Positions 1 to 5,180 of a stretch of 7,211 nt of DNA are shown here, one piece after another. The number at the start of each line of letters is the position of its first letter. Position 1 is the first letter of the stretch. The position numbers were made by a program, and so were the translations under genes. The notes under the pieces were generated by a model that was not told where the DNA came from, did not search any database, and saw only the letters and a list, made by a program, of their open reading frames with translations. Source of the stretch: Pseudomonadales bacterium (GTDB taxonomy: Bacteria; Pseudomonadota; Gammaproteobacteria; Pseudomonadales; Pseudohongiellaceae); contig JAITMI010000198.1 of assembly GCA_031277435.1 (NCBI GenBank), positions 1 through 7,211 on the forward strand, in the 5' to 3' direction.

Positions 1-653
1 CCCAAGAGCGGTTCGCGTTTGAATTCGTCGGGCAATTCGTCGTATTCGTCTTGCGCGACGTAGGGCGGGTTGCTGACGATCAGGTCGAAGTGGCCTTGGA
101 CCTTGGCAAAGAGATCGGATTGCAGCAGCGTTACCCGCTCGCCCAGCGCAAAGCGCTCGACGTTGATGCGCGCCACGTCGAGCGCGTCCGCTGAAATATC
201 GGCCAGCACGACGCTGGCTTGTGGAAACGCCAGGGCGCAGGCGATGCCGATGCAGCCGCCGCCGGCGCAGAGGTCGAGCACGCGGCGCGGCGGGTGTTTC
301 AGCAGGGGCTCAAAGCCGTTTTGGATCAGTTCGGCGATTGGTGAACGCGGCACTAGCACGCGCTCATCGACGTAGAACGGCAGGCCACAGAACCAGGCTT
401 CACGCAAGAGATAAGCCAGCGGTTTGCGCGTGCGCAGGCGCTCCGCCAGCAGGGCATCGGCGGCGGCCACTTGCGCGGGGCTCAGCGGCAGTCCGGGCTG
501 AATGTCGTGGATGCCGTCGCGCTTGAGCAGGGTTTCCACCAGCCAGCAGGCTTCGTCCCAGGCGTTGTCGGTGCCGTGGCCGAAAAACAGTTCCGCTTGC
601 TCCATTTGCGCGGCAGAGTGGGCGATATAGTGCTCCGTAGTGATCGTTGCCAT
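1..653 (-). CDS. prmB: PrmB, ribosomal protein L3 glutamine N5-methyltransferase (C-terminus cut by window edge)
   Basis: This enzyme uses S-adenosylmethionine to methylate a glutamine side chain of 50S protein L3 during ribosome assembly in the cytoplasm. I translated the minus strand from the ATG at 653. About 217 codons are present before the window edge, against roughly 300 in the family, so about 90 C-terminal residues are missing. Visible motifs are [10 protein letters not shown] (residues 101-110), the SAM-binding motif I around [12 protein letters not shown] (125-136), an acidic residue after the next strand (ADIS, 151-154), and the catalytic NPPY (195-198), which holds the glutamine amide. 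The PRSPIAEL segment distinguishes PrmB from its release-factor paralogue PrmC. The sequence after NPPY ([13 protein letters not shown]) also matches PrmB. A GAGGG-type ribosome-binding site lies about 11 nt upstream of the ATG. The gene is divergent from folE. Identity is secure; only the C-terminus is unseen. Confidence 0.94.
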   Translation of the reverse strand, partial: MATITTEHYIAHSAAQMEQAELFFGHGTDNAWDEACWLVETLLKRDGIHDIQPGLPLSPAQVAAADALLAERLRTRKPLAYLLREAWFCGLPFYVDERVLVPRSPIAELIQNGFEPLLKHPPRRVLDLCAGGGCIGIACALAFPQASVVLADISADALDVARINVERFALGERVTLLQSDLFAKVQGHFDLIVSNPPYVAQDEYDELPDEFKREPLL

Positions 654-754
654 CGCGGCTTTTACCCTCTTTCGTAAGCGCCGCTATTGGCGTAGGGTGC
701 GCAGTCTATCCGCAATCCAGAAAATCGTTGAACAATTCCTTACTAACCGCAAAC

Positions 755-1318
755 ATGACAGACAGCACAAAAGACAGCATGAAAGACGCTTACGCCCAAA
801 TCATCGCCGATATTGGCGAGGATCTCTCCCGCCCCGGCCTGGTTGACACTCCCGCGCGCGCCGCCAAGGCCATGCGTTTTCTGACGCGCGGCTATCAGCA
901 GAATATCGATGAAATCATCAACGGCGCGCTGTTTCCCACCACCTCTAACGAAATGGTGATCGTGAAGAATATCGAGCTGTATTCCTTGTGCGAACATCAC
1001 CTGTTGCCCTTCATCGGCAAATGCCATGTGGCTTACTTGCCAAACGGCGTGGTGCTGGGGCTGTCCAAGGTGGCGCGCATCGTTGATATGTTCGCGCGGC
1101 GCTTGCAAATTCAGGAGCAACTGACGCAGCAGATCGCCGAGGCCATCATGCGGAAAACCGGCGCCAAGGGCGTGGGCGTGATTATTGAATCGCAGCACAT
1201 GTGCATGATGATGCGCGGGGTGGAAAAGCAGAATTCGGTGATGACCACTTCCTGCATGTTGGGCGGCTTTCGGGACCGGGAGAGTACGCGCAATGAGTTT
1301 TTGTCGTTGATCCGGTGA
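755..1318 (+). CDS. folE: GTP cyclohydrolase I (type IA, FolE)
   Basis: This enzyme converts GTP to 7,8-dihydroneopterin triphosphate, the first step toward tetrahydrofolate and, in bacteria that make it, queuosine. It works as a cytoplasmic homodecamer. The predicted protein has 187 residues. The family core is intact: [10 protein letters not shown] (31-40), [13 protein letters not shown] (74-86), [21 protein letters not shown] (101-121) and [19 protein letters not shown] (148-166). The zinc ligands are C79, H82 and C150, with the same spacing as E. coli C110/H113/C181; H81 and H148 match the catalytic histidines. The open frame extends upstream to an ATG at 647, but those 36 residues look non-homologous and overlap the prmB start. 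I therefore chose the ATG at 755; the ATG at 779 is a possible alternative. Neither has a strong Shine-Dalgarno sequence. It converges with sixA. Confidence 0.96.
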   Translation: MTDSTKDSMKDAYAQIIADIGEDLSRPGLVDTPARAAKAMRFLTRGYQQNIDEIINGALFPTTSNEMVIVKNIELYSLCEHHLLPFIGKCHVAYLPNGVVLGLSKVARIVDMFARRLQIQEQLTQQIAEAIMRKTGAKGVGVIIESQHMCMMMRGVEKQNSVMTTSCMLGGFRDRESTRNEFLSLIR

Positions 1319-1330
1319 GTGAATCGCCGC

Positions 1331-1342
1331 CGTTTCGAAACG
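1331..1342. repeat. 12-bp perfect palindrome between convergent folE and sixA
   Basis: CGTTTCGAAACG is self-complementary and sits in the 26-bp gap between the folE stop and the sixA stop. It has no T-tract, so it is not a standard intrinsic terminator. It may contribute a weak shared 3' structure, or it may be chance. Confidence 0.4.
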
Positions 1343-1344
1343 CG

Positions 1345-1812
1345 CTAACCACCCGGCACTAAACGATACGGCGAGGCGCCCATGCCCAGCCCAATCTGAT
1401 CCAGGGACACGCACACCAGTTCAGCGGTATGCAGGATATGCAGATCGTTGACCGATCCTTCAACCAGCAAGGCGCAGAGTTCTGACACCAAAGGGTTATG
1501 GCTCACCAGCAGGATGTGCCTGGCGTCTTGCCCTTGCAAGAAACGCATCACTTCGCTGGCGCGCACGCTGGGGCGTAACAGGGATTGTTGTTCCTGCGCG
1601 ACATCGCTATGCAATTCGCGCAAAAATTCACCGGCGGTTTGCACGGCGCGGACATAGGGGCTGACGAAGCAGCGGTCCAGAATCACGCCTTTGGCGGCGA
1701 ATTGCCGCGCCACTTGGCGTGCTTCCTCAATGCCGTGCGTGGTCAACTGCCGCAGGCTGTCGCTGGCGGCGCGTGGCTCGGCTTCGCCGTGCCGCAAGAT
1801 GTAAAGATTCAT
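1345..1812 (-). CDS. sixA: SixA-type phosphohistidine phosphatase
   Basis: The gene encodes a 155-residue cytoplasmic histidine phosphatase, close to the length of E. coli SixA (about 160). The N-terminus is the RHG signature of the family, MNLYILRHGEAEP, with H8 as the predicted phosphate acceptor. The second histidine lies in LLVSHNPLVSEL (101-112; H105), and the conserved SPYVRAVQTA segment is at 51-60. SixA of E. coli removes phosphate from phosphohistidine on proteins such as the ArcB HPt domain and, in later work, the nitrogen-PTS protein NPr. The target here cannot be read from sequence. The frame is open well upstream, but the extra residues only shadow the preceding gene. I chose the ATG at 1812 because the family motif starts there and it overlaps the upstream stop as ATGA, typical of translational coupling. 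It is last in the gpsA cluster. Confidence 0.9.
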   Translation of the reverse strand: MNLYILRHGEAEPRAASDSLRQLTTHGIEEARQVARQFAAKGVILDRCFVSPYVRAVQTAGEFLRELHSDVAQEQQSLLRPSVRASEVMRFLQGQDARHILLVSHNPLVSELCALLVEGSVNDLHILHTAELVCVSLDQIGLGMGASPYRLVPGG

Positions 1813-2126
1813 TGGCTGGGGCCGTTGGGGCGCGGCGCGCCGGAAGGATCCGGAAACGGCGCGAAGGGAAAGGGTTTGTGTTCGGTGCTGTAGAGCAAAA
1901 ATTGCAAGGTTTGGGACAAGTAAGCGGTGGCGGTCAGCCCAAAATGGCGTAAATTGGCGTTGGGCGCGCCGGTAATCAAGACCAGGACCACCTGTACCGG
2001 GATCACCACCATGAGCACGAAAGTGGTCAGCCAGGCGGCCACCGCGAAGCCCGCCATCAACAGCACTCGTAACCAAGTCTCCGGTGAGAGCAGATTGCGT
2101 TTGACCTCTTCCTGATCAATGGACAT
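1809..2126 (-). CDS. Small DUF4389-type membrane protein
   Basis: This is a 105-residue protein of unknown function. After a polar N-terminus (1-16) a long hydrophobic stretch covers about residues 19-53 (LRVLLMAGF... VVLVLITG), enough for one long or two short membrane helices. It is followed by GAPNANLRHFG (53-63), an aromatic/aliphatic segment TAYLSQTLQFLLY (67-79) and a KPFPFAPFP tail (84-92). This order of a hydrophobic region, G-x-P-N-xx-L-xx-F, Y-L-xx-x-x-F-L and P-F-P-F matches my memory of the DUF4389 family, which has no assigned biochemistry. The last 13 residues are proline-rich and probably disordered. A GAGG ribosome-binding site lies 7 nt before the ATG, and an in-frame TGA lies just upstream, so this start is well supported. 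The stop codon overlaps the sixA start. Membrane location is inferred; function is unknown. Confidence 0.82.
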   Translation of the reverse strand: MSIDQEEVKRNLLSPETWLRVLLMAGFAVAAWLTTFVLMVVIPVQVVLVLITGAPNANLRHFGLTATAYLSQTLQFLLYSTEHKPFPFAPFPDPSGAPRPNGPSQ

Positions 2127-2133
2127 GTATTTA

Positions 2134-2137
2134 CCTC
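2134..2137 (-). promoter_or_regulatory. Ribosome-binding site of the DUF4389 gene
   Basis: On the minus strand GAGG lies 7 nt before the ATG at 2126. It is formed where the 12-bp tandem repeat ends, so the repeat-proximal bases are part of the translation start region. Confidence 0.6.
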
Positions 2138-2179
2138 GTCACTCTCGTCGTCACTCTCGTCGTCACTCTCGTCGTCACT
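2136..2179. repeat. 12-bp tandem direct repeat, about 3.7 copies
   Basis: The plus-strand unit CGTCACTCTCGT occurs three times without error (2137-2148, 2149-2160, 2161-2172), followed by a 7-bp partial copy. Read along the mRNA (minus strand) the unit is ACGAGAGTGACG. The array fills most of the 74-nt gap between the gpsA stop and the DUF4389 start. Each unit puts a TGA in frame with the downstream gene, so it does not extend that protein. The 12-bp period preserves frame. Confidence 0.95.
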
Positions 2180-2200
2180 AAGGCGACGCCTCGCCTGGTC

Positions 2201-3235
2201 TCAAGGCCGCAGGCGTTTGGCGCGGCCAACTTCAAATTCAACGTCAAGCTCGGTTTCTTCCAGCATTAAAGACGCAATTATATGGTCGATGGGAGCCTTG
2301 TTATAGATGATCTCGTACAAGGACCCGCAGAGCGGCATTGGCACTTGCAATTCGTCGGCGCGCTCCTTGACTTGCTTGAGCGTGTTGACGCCCTCCGCCA
2401 CCTGGCCAAGCTCGGCGATGATGCCGTCGATGTCCTTGCCCTCAGCCAGCGCCTTGCCGACGCGGTAGTTGCGGCTGAGCGGCGAGGAACAGGTGACCAC
2501 CAGGTCGCCGACGCCGGACAGGCCGAGGAAAGTCATGGGGTCGGCGCCCATGCGCACGCCGAAGCGCGCCATTTCGGTGAGGCTGCGGGTGATCAGCATG
2601 GCGATGGTGTTGGTGCCCATGCCGCTGGTGGCCGCGAGGCCGGCGATGATGGCGTAGATGTTCTTGAGCGAGCCGCCCAGCTCCACCCCCAGCATGTCGT
2701 CGTTGGCGTAAACGCGGAAGGTGTCCGAGCGCAAGATGTTCTGTACCAGATAGCGCAGTTCGCCGTCGCTGCTCGCCACCACGGTGCCGGTGGGGCTGCG
2801 CTGGGCTATTTCCTTGGCCAGATTGGGGCCGCTCAACACGCCGCTGCGCGCACCGGGCACTTCTTCGGCGAGAATTTGACTCATCAGTCTGAATGTTTCC
2901 GCCTCAATGCCCTTGGTGGCGCTGATCAGCATCACCCCTGGGCGCAGATGCGGGCGCATTTGCCGCACCACGGAGCGGAAACTGCCGCTTGGCACCGCCA
3001 CGAAAATCAATTCCGCCAGTTCCACCACCGCGCGCAGATCGTGGATCGCCTCGACCTTGGCGTGAATGTCGTGGCCGGGCAGGTATTGCTGATTTTGACG
3101 GGTGAGGTTGAGCGACTCGACCTGCTCGGCGTCACGCATCCAAAGCTGCGTGTAGTGTCCGTTGTGAGCGATGATGTTGGCGATTACGGTGCCAAAACTG
3201 CCGCCGCCGATGACCGCCACGCTGTTGACTGACAT
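2201..3235 (-). CDS. gpsA: Glycerol-3-phosphate dehydrogenase [NAD(P)+], GpsA
   Basis: GpsA reduces dihydroxyacetone phosphate to sn-glycerol-3-phosphate, the backbone precursor of phospholipids, in the cytoplasm. The 344-residue length is normal for the family. The N-terminal Rossmann fold shows GGGSFG at 10-15 for NAD(P)H. Further family landmarks are FVAVPS (78-83), SATKG (105-109; K108), LSGPN (134-138), GGSLKN (187-192; K191 aligns with the catalytic lysine), GLSGVGDLVVTCSSPLSRN (238-256) and EGVNT (281-285). The start at 3235 gives the usual short lead before the Rossmann strand. A weak GGAAG lies about 10 nt upstream. In E. coli gpsA is followed by cysE on the same strand; here cysE is adjacent but divergent. 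The gene leads a minus-strand cluster with the DUF4389 gene and sixA, 74 nt downstream. Confidence 0.97.
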   Translation of the reverse strand: MSVNSVAVIGGGSFGTVIANIIAHNGHYTQLWMRDAEQVESLNLTRQNQQYLPGHDIHAKVEAIHDLRAVVELAELIFVAVPSGSFRSVVRQMRPHLRPGVMLISATKGIEAETFRLMSQILAEEVPGARSGVLSGPNLAKEIAQRSPTGTVVASSDGELRYLVQNILRSDTFRVYANDDMLGVELGGSLKNIYAIIAGLAATSGMGTNTIAMLITRSLTEMARFGVRMGADPMTFLGLSGVGDLVVTCSSPLSRNYRVGKALAEGKDIDGIIAELGQVAEGVNTLKQVKERADELQVPMPLCGSLYEIIYNKAPIDHIIASLMLEETELDVEFEVGRAKRLRP

Positions 3236-3342
3236 GAGTGGAAAACTTCCGCTGAAAAGTCGTGAAAACCGAAGGCCGCCAGGGCCGTGGGGGCGCGAAG
3301 ATAGCAGTTAGCAGGCGGCAACTCCAGCGGGGGAGACGGAGA

Positions 3343-3372
3343 TTGGACTTGGGTCAAACGCCTTAATAGAAT
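3343..3372 (+). promoter_or_regulatory. Candidate sigma70 promoter for cysE
   Basis: TTGGAC (3343-3348) and TAGAAT (3367-3372) are separated by 18 bp and resemble -35 and -10 elements. They lie about 35 nt before the cysE start, in the divergent gpsA/cysE gap. This is by eye only; no operator such as a CysB site could be recognised. Confidence 0.4.
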
Positions 3373-3393
3373 CGCCCGCCTTGCGCTCACAAA

Positions 3394-3399
3394 GGGGGG
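3394..3399 (+). promoter_or_regulatory. Ribosome-binding site of cysE
   Basis: A run of six G residues lies 7 nt before the ATG at 3407. Another ATG at 3400 directly abuts the G run and is in a different frame, so the spacing favours 3407. Confidence 0.6.
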
Positions 3400-3406
3400 A
3401 TGGCCG

Positions 3407-4189
3407 ATGAGCGGCGACCTGTGGAAAATCATCCGCGACGAAGTATCAACGCAGCTTTTCAATGAACCAGACATGGGCGGCTACCTCTCCCGCCGCATCC
3501 TGCGCCATGACAGCCTCAGCGCCGCGCTGGCTGATCTCTTGGCCAGCAAACTCGCCTGCTGCGACATGCCGGAGGAAACCCTCCGCCAGACCATCACCGG
3601 GGCGCATTTGAGTGATCCGTCCATCGTCACCGCGCTACAAAACGACCTGCTCGCGGTGCGCCAGCGTGACGCCGCGGTGAGCCACTATTCCACCGCCTTG
3701 CTCTATTTCAAGGGCTTTCAGGCGCTGCAAGCCTACCGCGTGGCGCATTGGCTGTGGCAACAGGAGCGCACCGCGATGGCGCTCTATATGCAAAGCCAGA
3801 TCTCGCAAGTGTTCACCGTGGACATCCACCCCGCCGCGCGCATCGGCAGCGGCATTCTGGTGGACCACGCCACCGGCATCGTCATCGGCGAAACCTGCGT
3901 GCTGGACGACAATATCTCGATCCTGCAAGGCGTAACGCTCGGCGGCACCGGCAAGGACACCGGCGACCGCCACCCCAAGATTCGCTCCGGCGTCCTGCTC
4001 AGCGCTGGCGCCATCGTGCTGGGCAACGTGGTGATCGGCGAAGGCGCCAAGGTAGCGGCGGGCTCAGTGGTGCTGCATGACGTGGAGCCGCATACCACCG
4101 TAGCCGGCATCCCCGCCGTGAAAGTCGGCAAACCGCGCGCCGCTGCGCCAGCGCTGGATATGAATCATGAGCTTAATCCGGGGGATTGA
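3407..4189 (+). CDS. cysE: Serine O-acetyltransferase CysE
   Basis: CysE transfers acetyl from acetyl-CoA to L-serine to make O-acetylserine, the committed step of cysteine synthesis. The family is a cytoplasmic hexamer, usually inhibited by cysteine. The 260-residue protein has the N-terminal helical domain (about 1-135) and a C-terminal left-handed beta-helix with hexapeptide repeats (about 136-240). Catalytic residues are visible in VDIHP (D139), LVDHATGIVIGE (D153, H154) and GDRHPKIR (H189), matching E. coli D143, D157/H158 and H193. TLGGTGKDTGDRHP (177-190) covers the serine/CoA site. HTTVAGIPAVKVGKP (229-243) closes the fold. The tail ends in HELNPGD and not in the C-terminal isoleucine that docks into CysK in the classic cysteine synthase complex. 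The gene is divergent from gpsA and followed by a hairpin pair. Confidence 0.97.
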   Translation: MSGDLWKIIRDEVSTQLFNEPDMGGYLSRRILRHDSLSAALADLLASKLACCDMPEETLRQTITGAHLSDPSIVTALQNDLLAVRQRDAAVSHYSTALLYFKGFQALQAYRVAHWLWQQERTAMALYMQSQISQVFTVDIHPAARIGSGILVDHATGIVIGETCVLDDNISILQGVTLGGTGKDTGDRHPKIRSGVLLSAGAIVLGNVVIGEGAKVAAGSVVLHDVEPHTTVAGIPAVKVGKPRAAAPALDMNHELNPGD

Positions 4190-4216
4190 GACCATATCTG
4201 CTTTCAGCCCGCGCCA

Positions 4217-4256
4217 GCCCCTTCCCCCGTTTACGGGGGAAGGTGGGGATGGGGGC
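4217..4256 (+). repeat. REP-like element 1: hairpin plus G-rich tail
   Basis: CCTTCCCCCG (4220-4229) and CGGGGGAAGG (4234-4243) form a perfect 10-bp stem with a TTTA loop. They are followed by the tail TGGGGATGGGGG. The tail recurs inverted in the second element 40 bp away. It lies 28 bp after the cysE stop and could also act as a 3'-end structure, though no T-tract follows. Confidence 0.7.
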
Positions 4257-4263
4257 GCTGCAT

Positions 4264-4278
4264 AGCGGTTTTGCCGCT
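4264..4278. repeat. Short hairpin in the spacer between the two REP-like elements
   Basis: AGCGG and CCGCT form a 5-bp stem around a TTTTG loop, in the centre of the space between the two G-rich elements. It may help the paired elements fold as one cruciform-like unit. A chance origin is possible at this length. Confidence 0.35.
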
Positions 4279-4293
4279 GCGTTTAGATTGTTT

Positions 4294-4334
4294 CCCCCCA
4301 CCCCAACCCTCCCCCGCAAGCGGAGGAGGGAGCC
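4294..4334 (-). repeat. REP-like element 2, inverted copy
   Basis: Read on the minus strand this repeats the plan of element 1: GGCTCCCTCC..., a hairpin, then the tail TTGGGGTGGGGG. The stem pairs 4307-4316 with 4321-4330, has one mismatch (4313/4324) and a 4-nt loop. The stem sequence differs from element 1 but keeps complementarity, and the G-rich tail is nearly the same. That pattern is expected of a repeated element under structural constraint and not of chance GC richness. Confidence 0.7.
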
Positions 4335-4367
4335 GTTCGCGTATGCCGGACAGCGTGGATTAAACCT

Positions 4368-5117
4368 ATGAACTCCCCTCCTCTATTACTCCTGCACGGC
4401 GCCTGGCACCAAGGCGCTTGCTGGAATCCCGTCGCCACGCACTTGCGCCAACGCGGCCTTACCGTACTGAGCCCCGACCTGCCCGGCCACGGCGCCAGCA
4501 GCGTACCGGTGCACAAAGTCTCCCTGCGTACTTACGTGAAAGCGGTACTGGATTTGCTCGACGGCCTGGACCAAAGCGCCGTCGTCGTCGCCCACAGCAT
4601 GGCCGGCATGATATTGGCGGCGTGCTCAAGCGAGCGCCCCCATCGCATCCGCGAAGCAATTTATCTCTGTGCTTATTTACCTTGCGATGGCGACAGCGTA
4701 TTCGACCTGATCGCCCGCGAACGCGGCACGGAAGCGATGCTCCCCATTGAAAATGCACTGTGCATGAGCCAAGACAAACGTAGCTGCACGCTCGACCCCA
4801 CCCAAGCCGCGCCGCTTTTTTACCACGACGCCACTAGCGAAGATGCCGCCTGGGCCGTCGCCAATCTCGGCATACAAAGCACTTTGCCGCTGGCGGCGCG
4901 GGTAAGTTTGAATAAAGACAATTTCGCGCGCGTGCCACGCACTTATATATGCTGCACACGCGACCGCGTGATTCCCCTGGATCAACAACGCCACATGCTG
5001 CGCCGCCAGCCTTGCCAGCAGCTTTTGCAACTTGATTGCAGTCACAGCCCGTTTTTGTCGCGGCCCGCGCAGTTGGCGGATTTGCTGGCGGCGTCAGTGG
5101 GCTTGCCACATCCGTAG
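4368..5117 (+). CDS. Alpha/beta hydrolase (methylesterase/hydroxynitrile-lyase-like group), substrate unknown
   Basis: The 249-residue protein has the alpha/beta hydrolase plan and no signal peptide, so it is probably cytoplasmic. The oxyanion-hole region is LLLHGAWHQGACW (7-19). The nucleophile elbow is VVAHSMAGM (73-81) with S77. The acid is D199 in CCTRDRVIPL, and the base is H226 in LDCSHSPFLSRP. The triad is therefore complete. The HGAWHxxxCW opening, the DLPGHG loop (37-42) and the C-terminal H-S-P-F-x-S-x-P pattern resemble the plant methylesterase/hydroxynitrile lyase group and its bacterial relatives, which cleave small carboxylic esters. The actual substrate cannot be inferred. Seven or more cysteines, including a CC pair at 195-196, is rather many. 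A modest GGA lies 8 nt before the ATG. It sits alone between the REP-like pair and convergent ppiD, so context gives no pathway. Confidence 0.88.
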   Translation: MNSPPLLLLHGAWHQGACWNPVATHLRQRGLTVLSPDLPGHGASSVPVHKVSLRTYVKAVLDLLDGLDQSAVVVAHSMAGMILAACSSERPHRIREAIYLCAYLPCDGDSVFDLIARERGTEAMLPIENALCMSQDKRSCTLDPTQAAPLFYHDATSEDAAWAVANLGIQSTLPLAARVSLNKDNFARVPRTYICCTRDRVIPLDQQRHMLRRQPCQQLLQLDCSHSPFLSRPAQLADLLAASVGLPHP

Positions 5118-5148
5118 CTTGCGAAGCTCAACAGACGCCGCGGCAAAC

Positions 5149-5180
5149 TTACAACTCTTCGTCCTTACAACTCTTCGTCC
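5149..5180. repeat. Perfect 16-bp tandem duplication of the ppiD 3' end
   Basis: TTACAACTCTTCGTCC occurs at 5149-5164 and again, directly abutting, at 5165-5180. On the minus strand the copy at 5165-5180 encodes the PpiD terminus DEEL and its TAA stop; the other copy lies just past the stop. As 16 is not a multiple of three, the second copy is out of frame with ppiD. Confidence 0.95.

Noticed and set aside
743..1414. 223-codon minus-strand open frame antisense to folE
   Set aside because: The opposite strand encodes an intact FolE with all zinc ligands; this frame has no family features and overlaps the sixA 3' end.
1813..2076. N-terminal extension of SixA to a 243-residue protein
   Set aside because: The extra residues are read from a different frame of the DUF4389 gene, and the RHG phosphatase fold begins at the ATG at 1812.
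2181..2196. Small hairpin after gpsA as a terminator or attenuator
   Set aside because: The stem is only 4-5 bp with two competing foldings and no T-tract; not distinguishable from chance in GC-rich sequence.
2282..3232. 316-codon open frame antisense to gpsA
   Set aside because: It is a shadow of gpsA codon use, with low-complexity Ala/His/Asp-rich composition and no recognisable domain.
3237..3253. Hairpin hiding the gpsA ribosome-binding site
   Set aside because: The stem looks like 7 bp on the plus strand, but in the mRNA one pair becomes a C-A mismatch, leaving only about 4 strong inner pairs around a 3-nt loop; too weak to claim.
4186..4371. 61-codon open frame across the cysE/hydrolase gap
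   Set aside because: It runs through the REP-like hairpins, has proline/arginine-rich low-complexity content and overlaps the ends of both neighbours.
5116..5128. AGCTT-GCG-AAGCT hairpin at the hydrolase stop as an intrinsic terminator
   Set aside because: The stem is only 5 bp and no T-tract follows on either strand.
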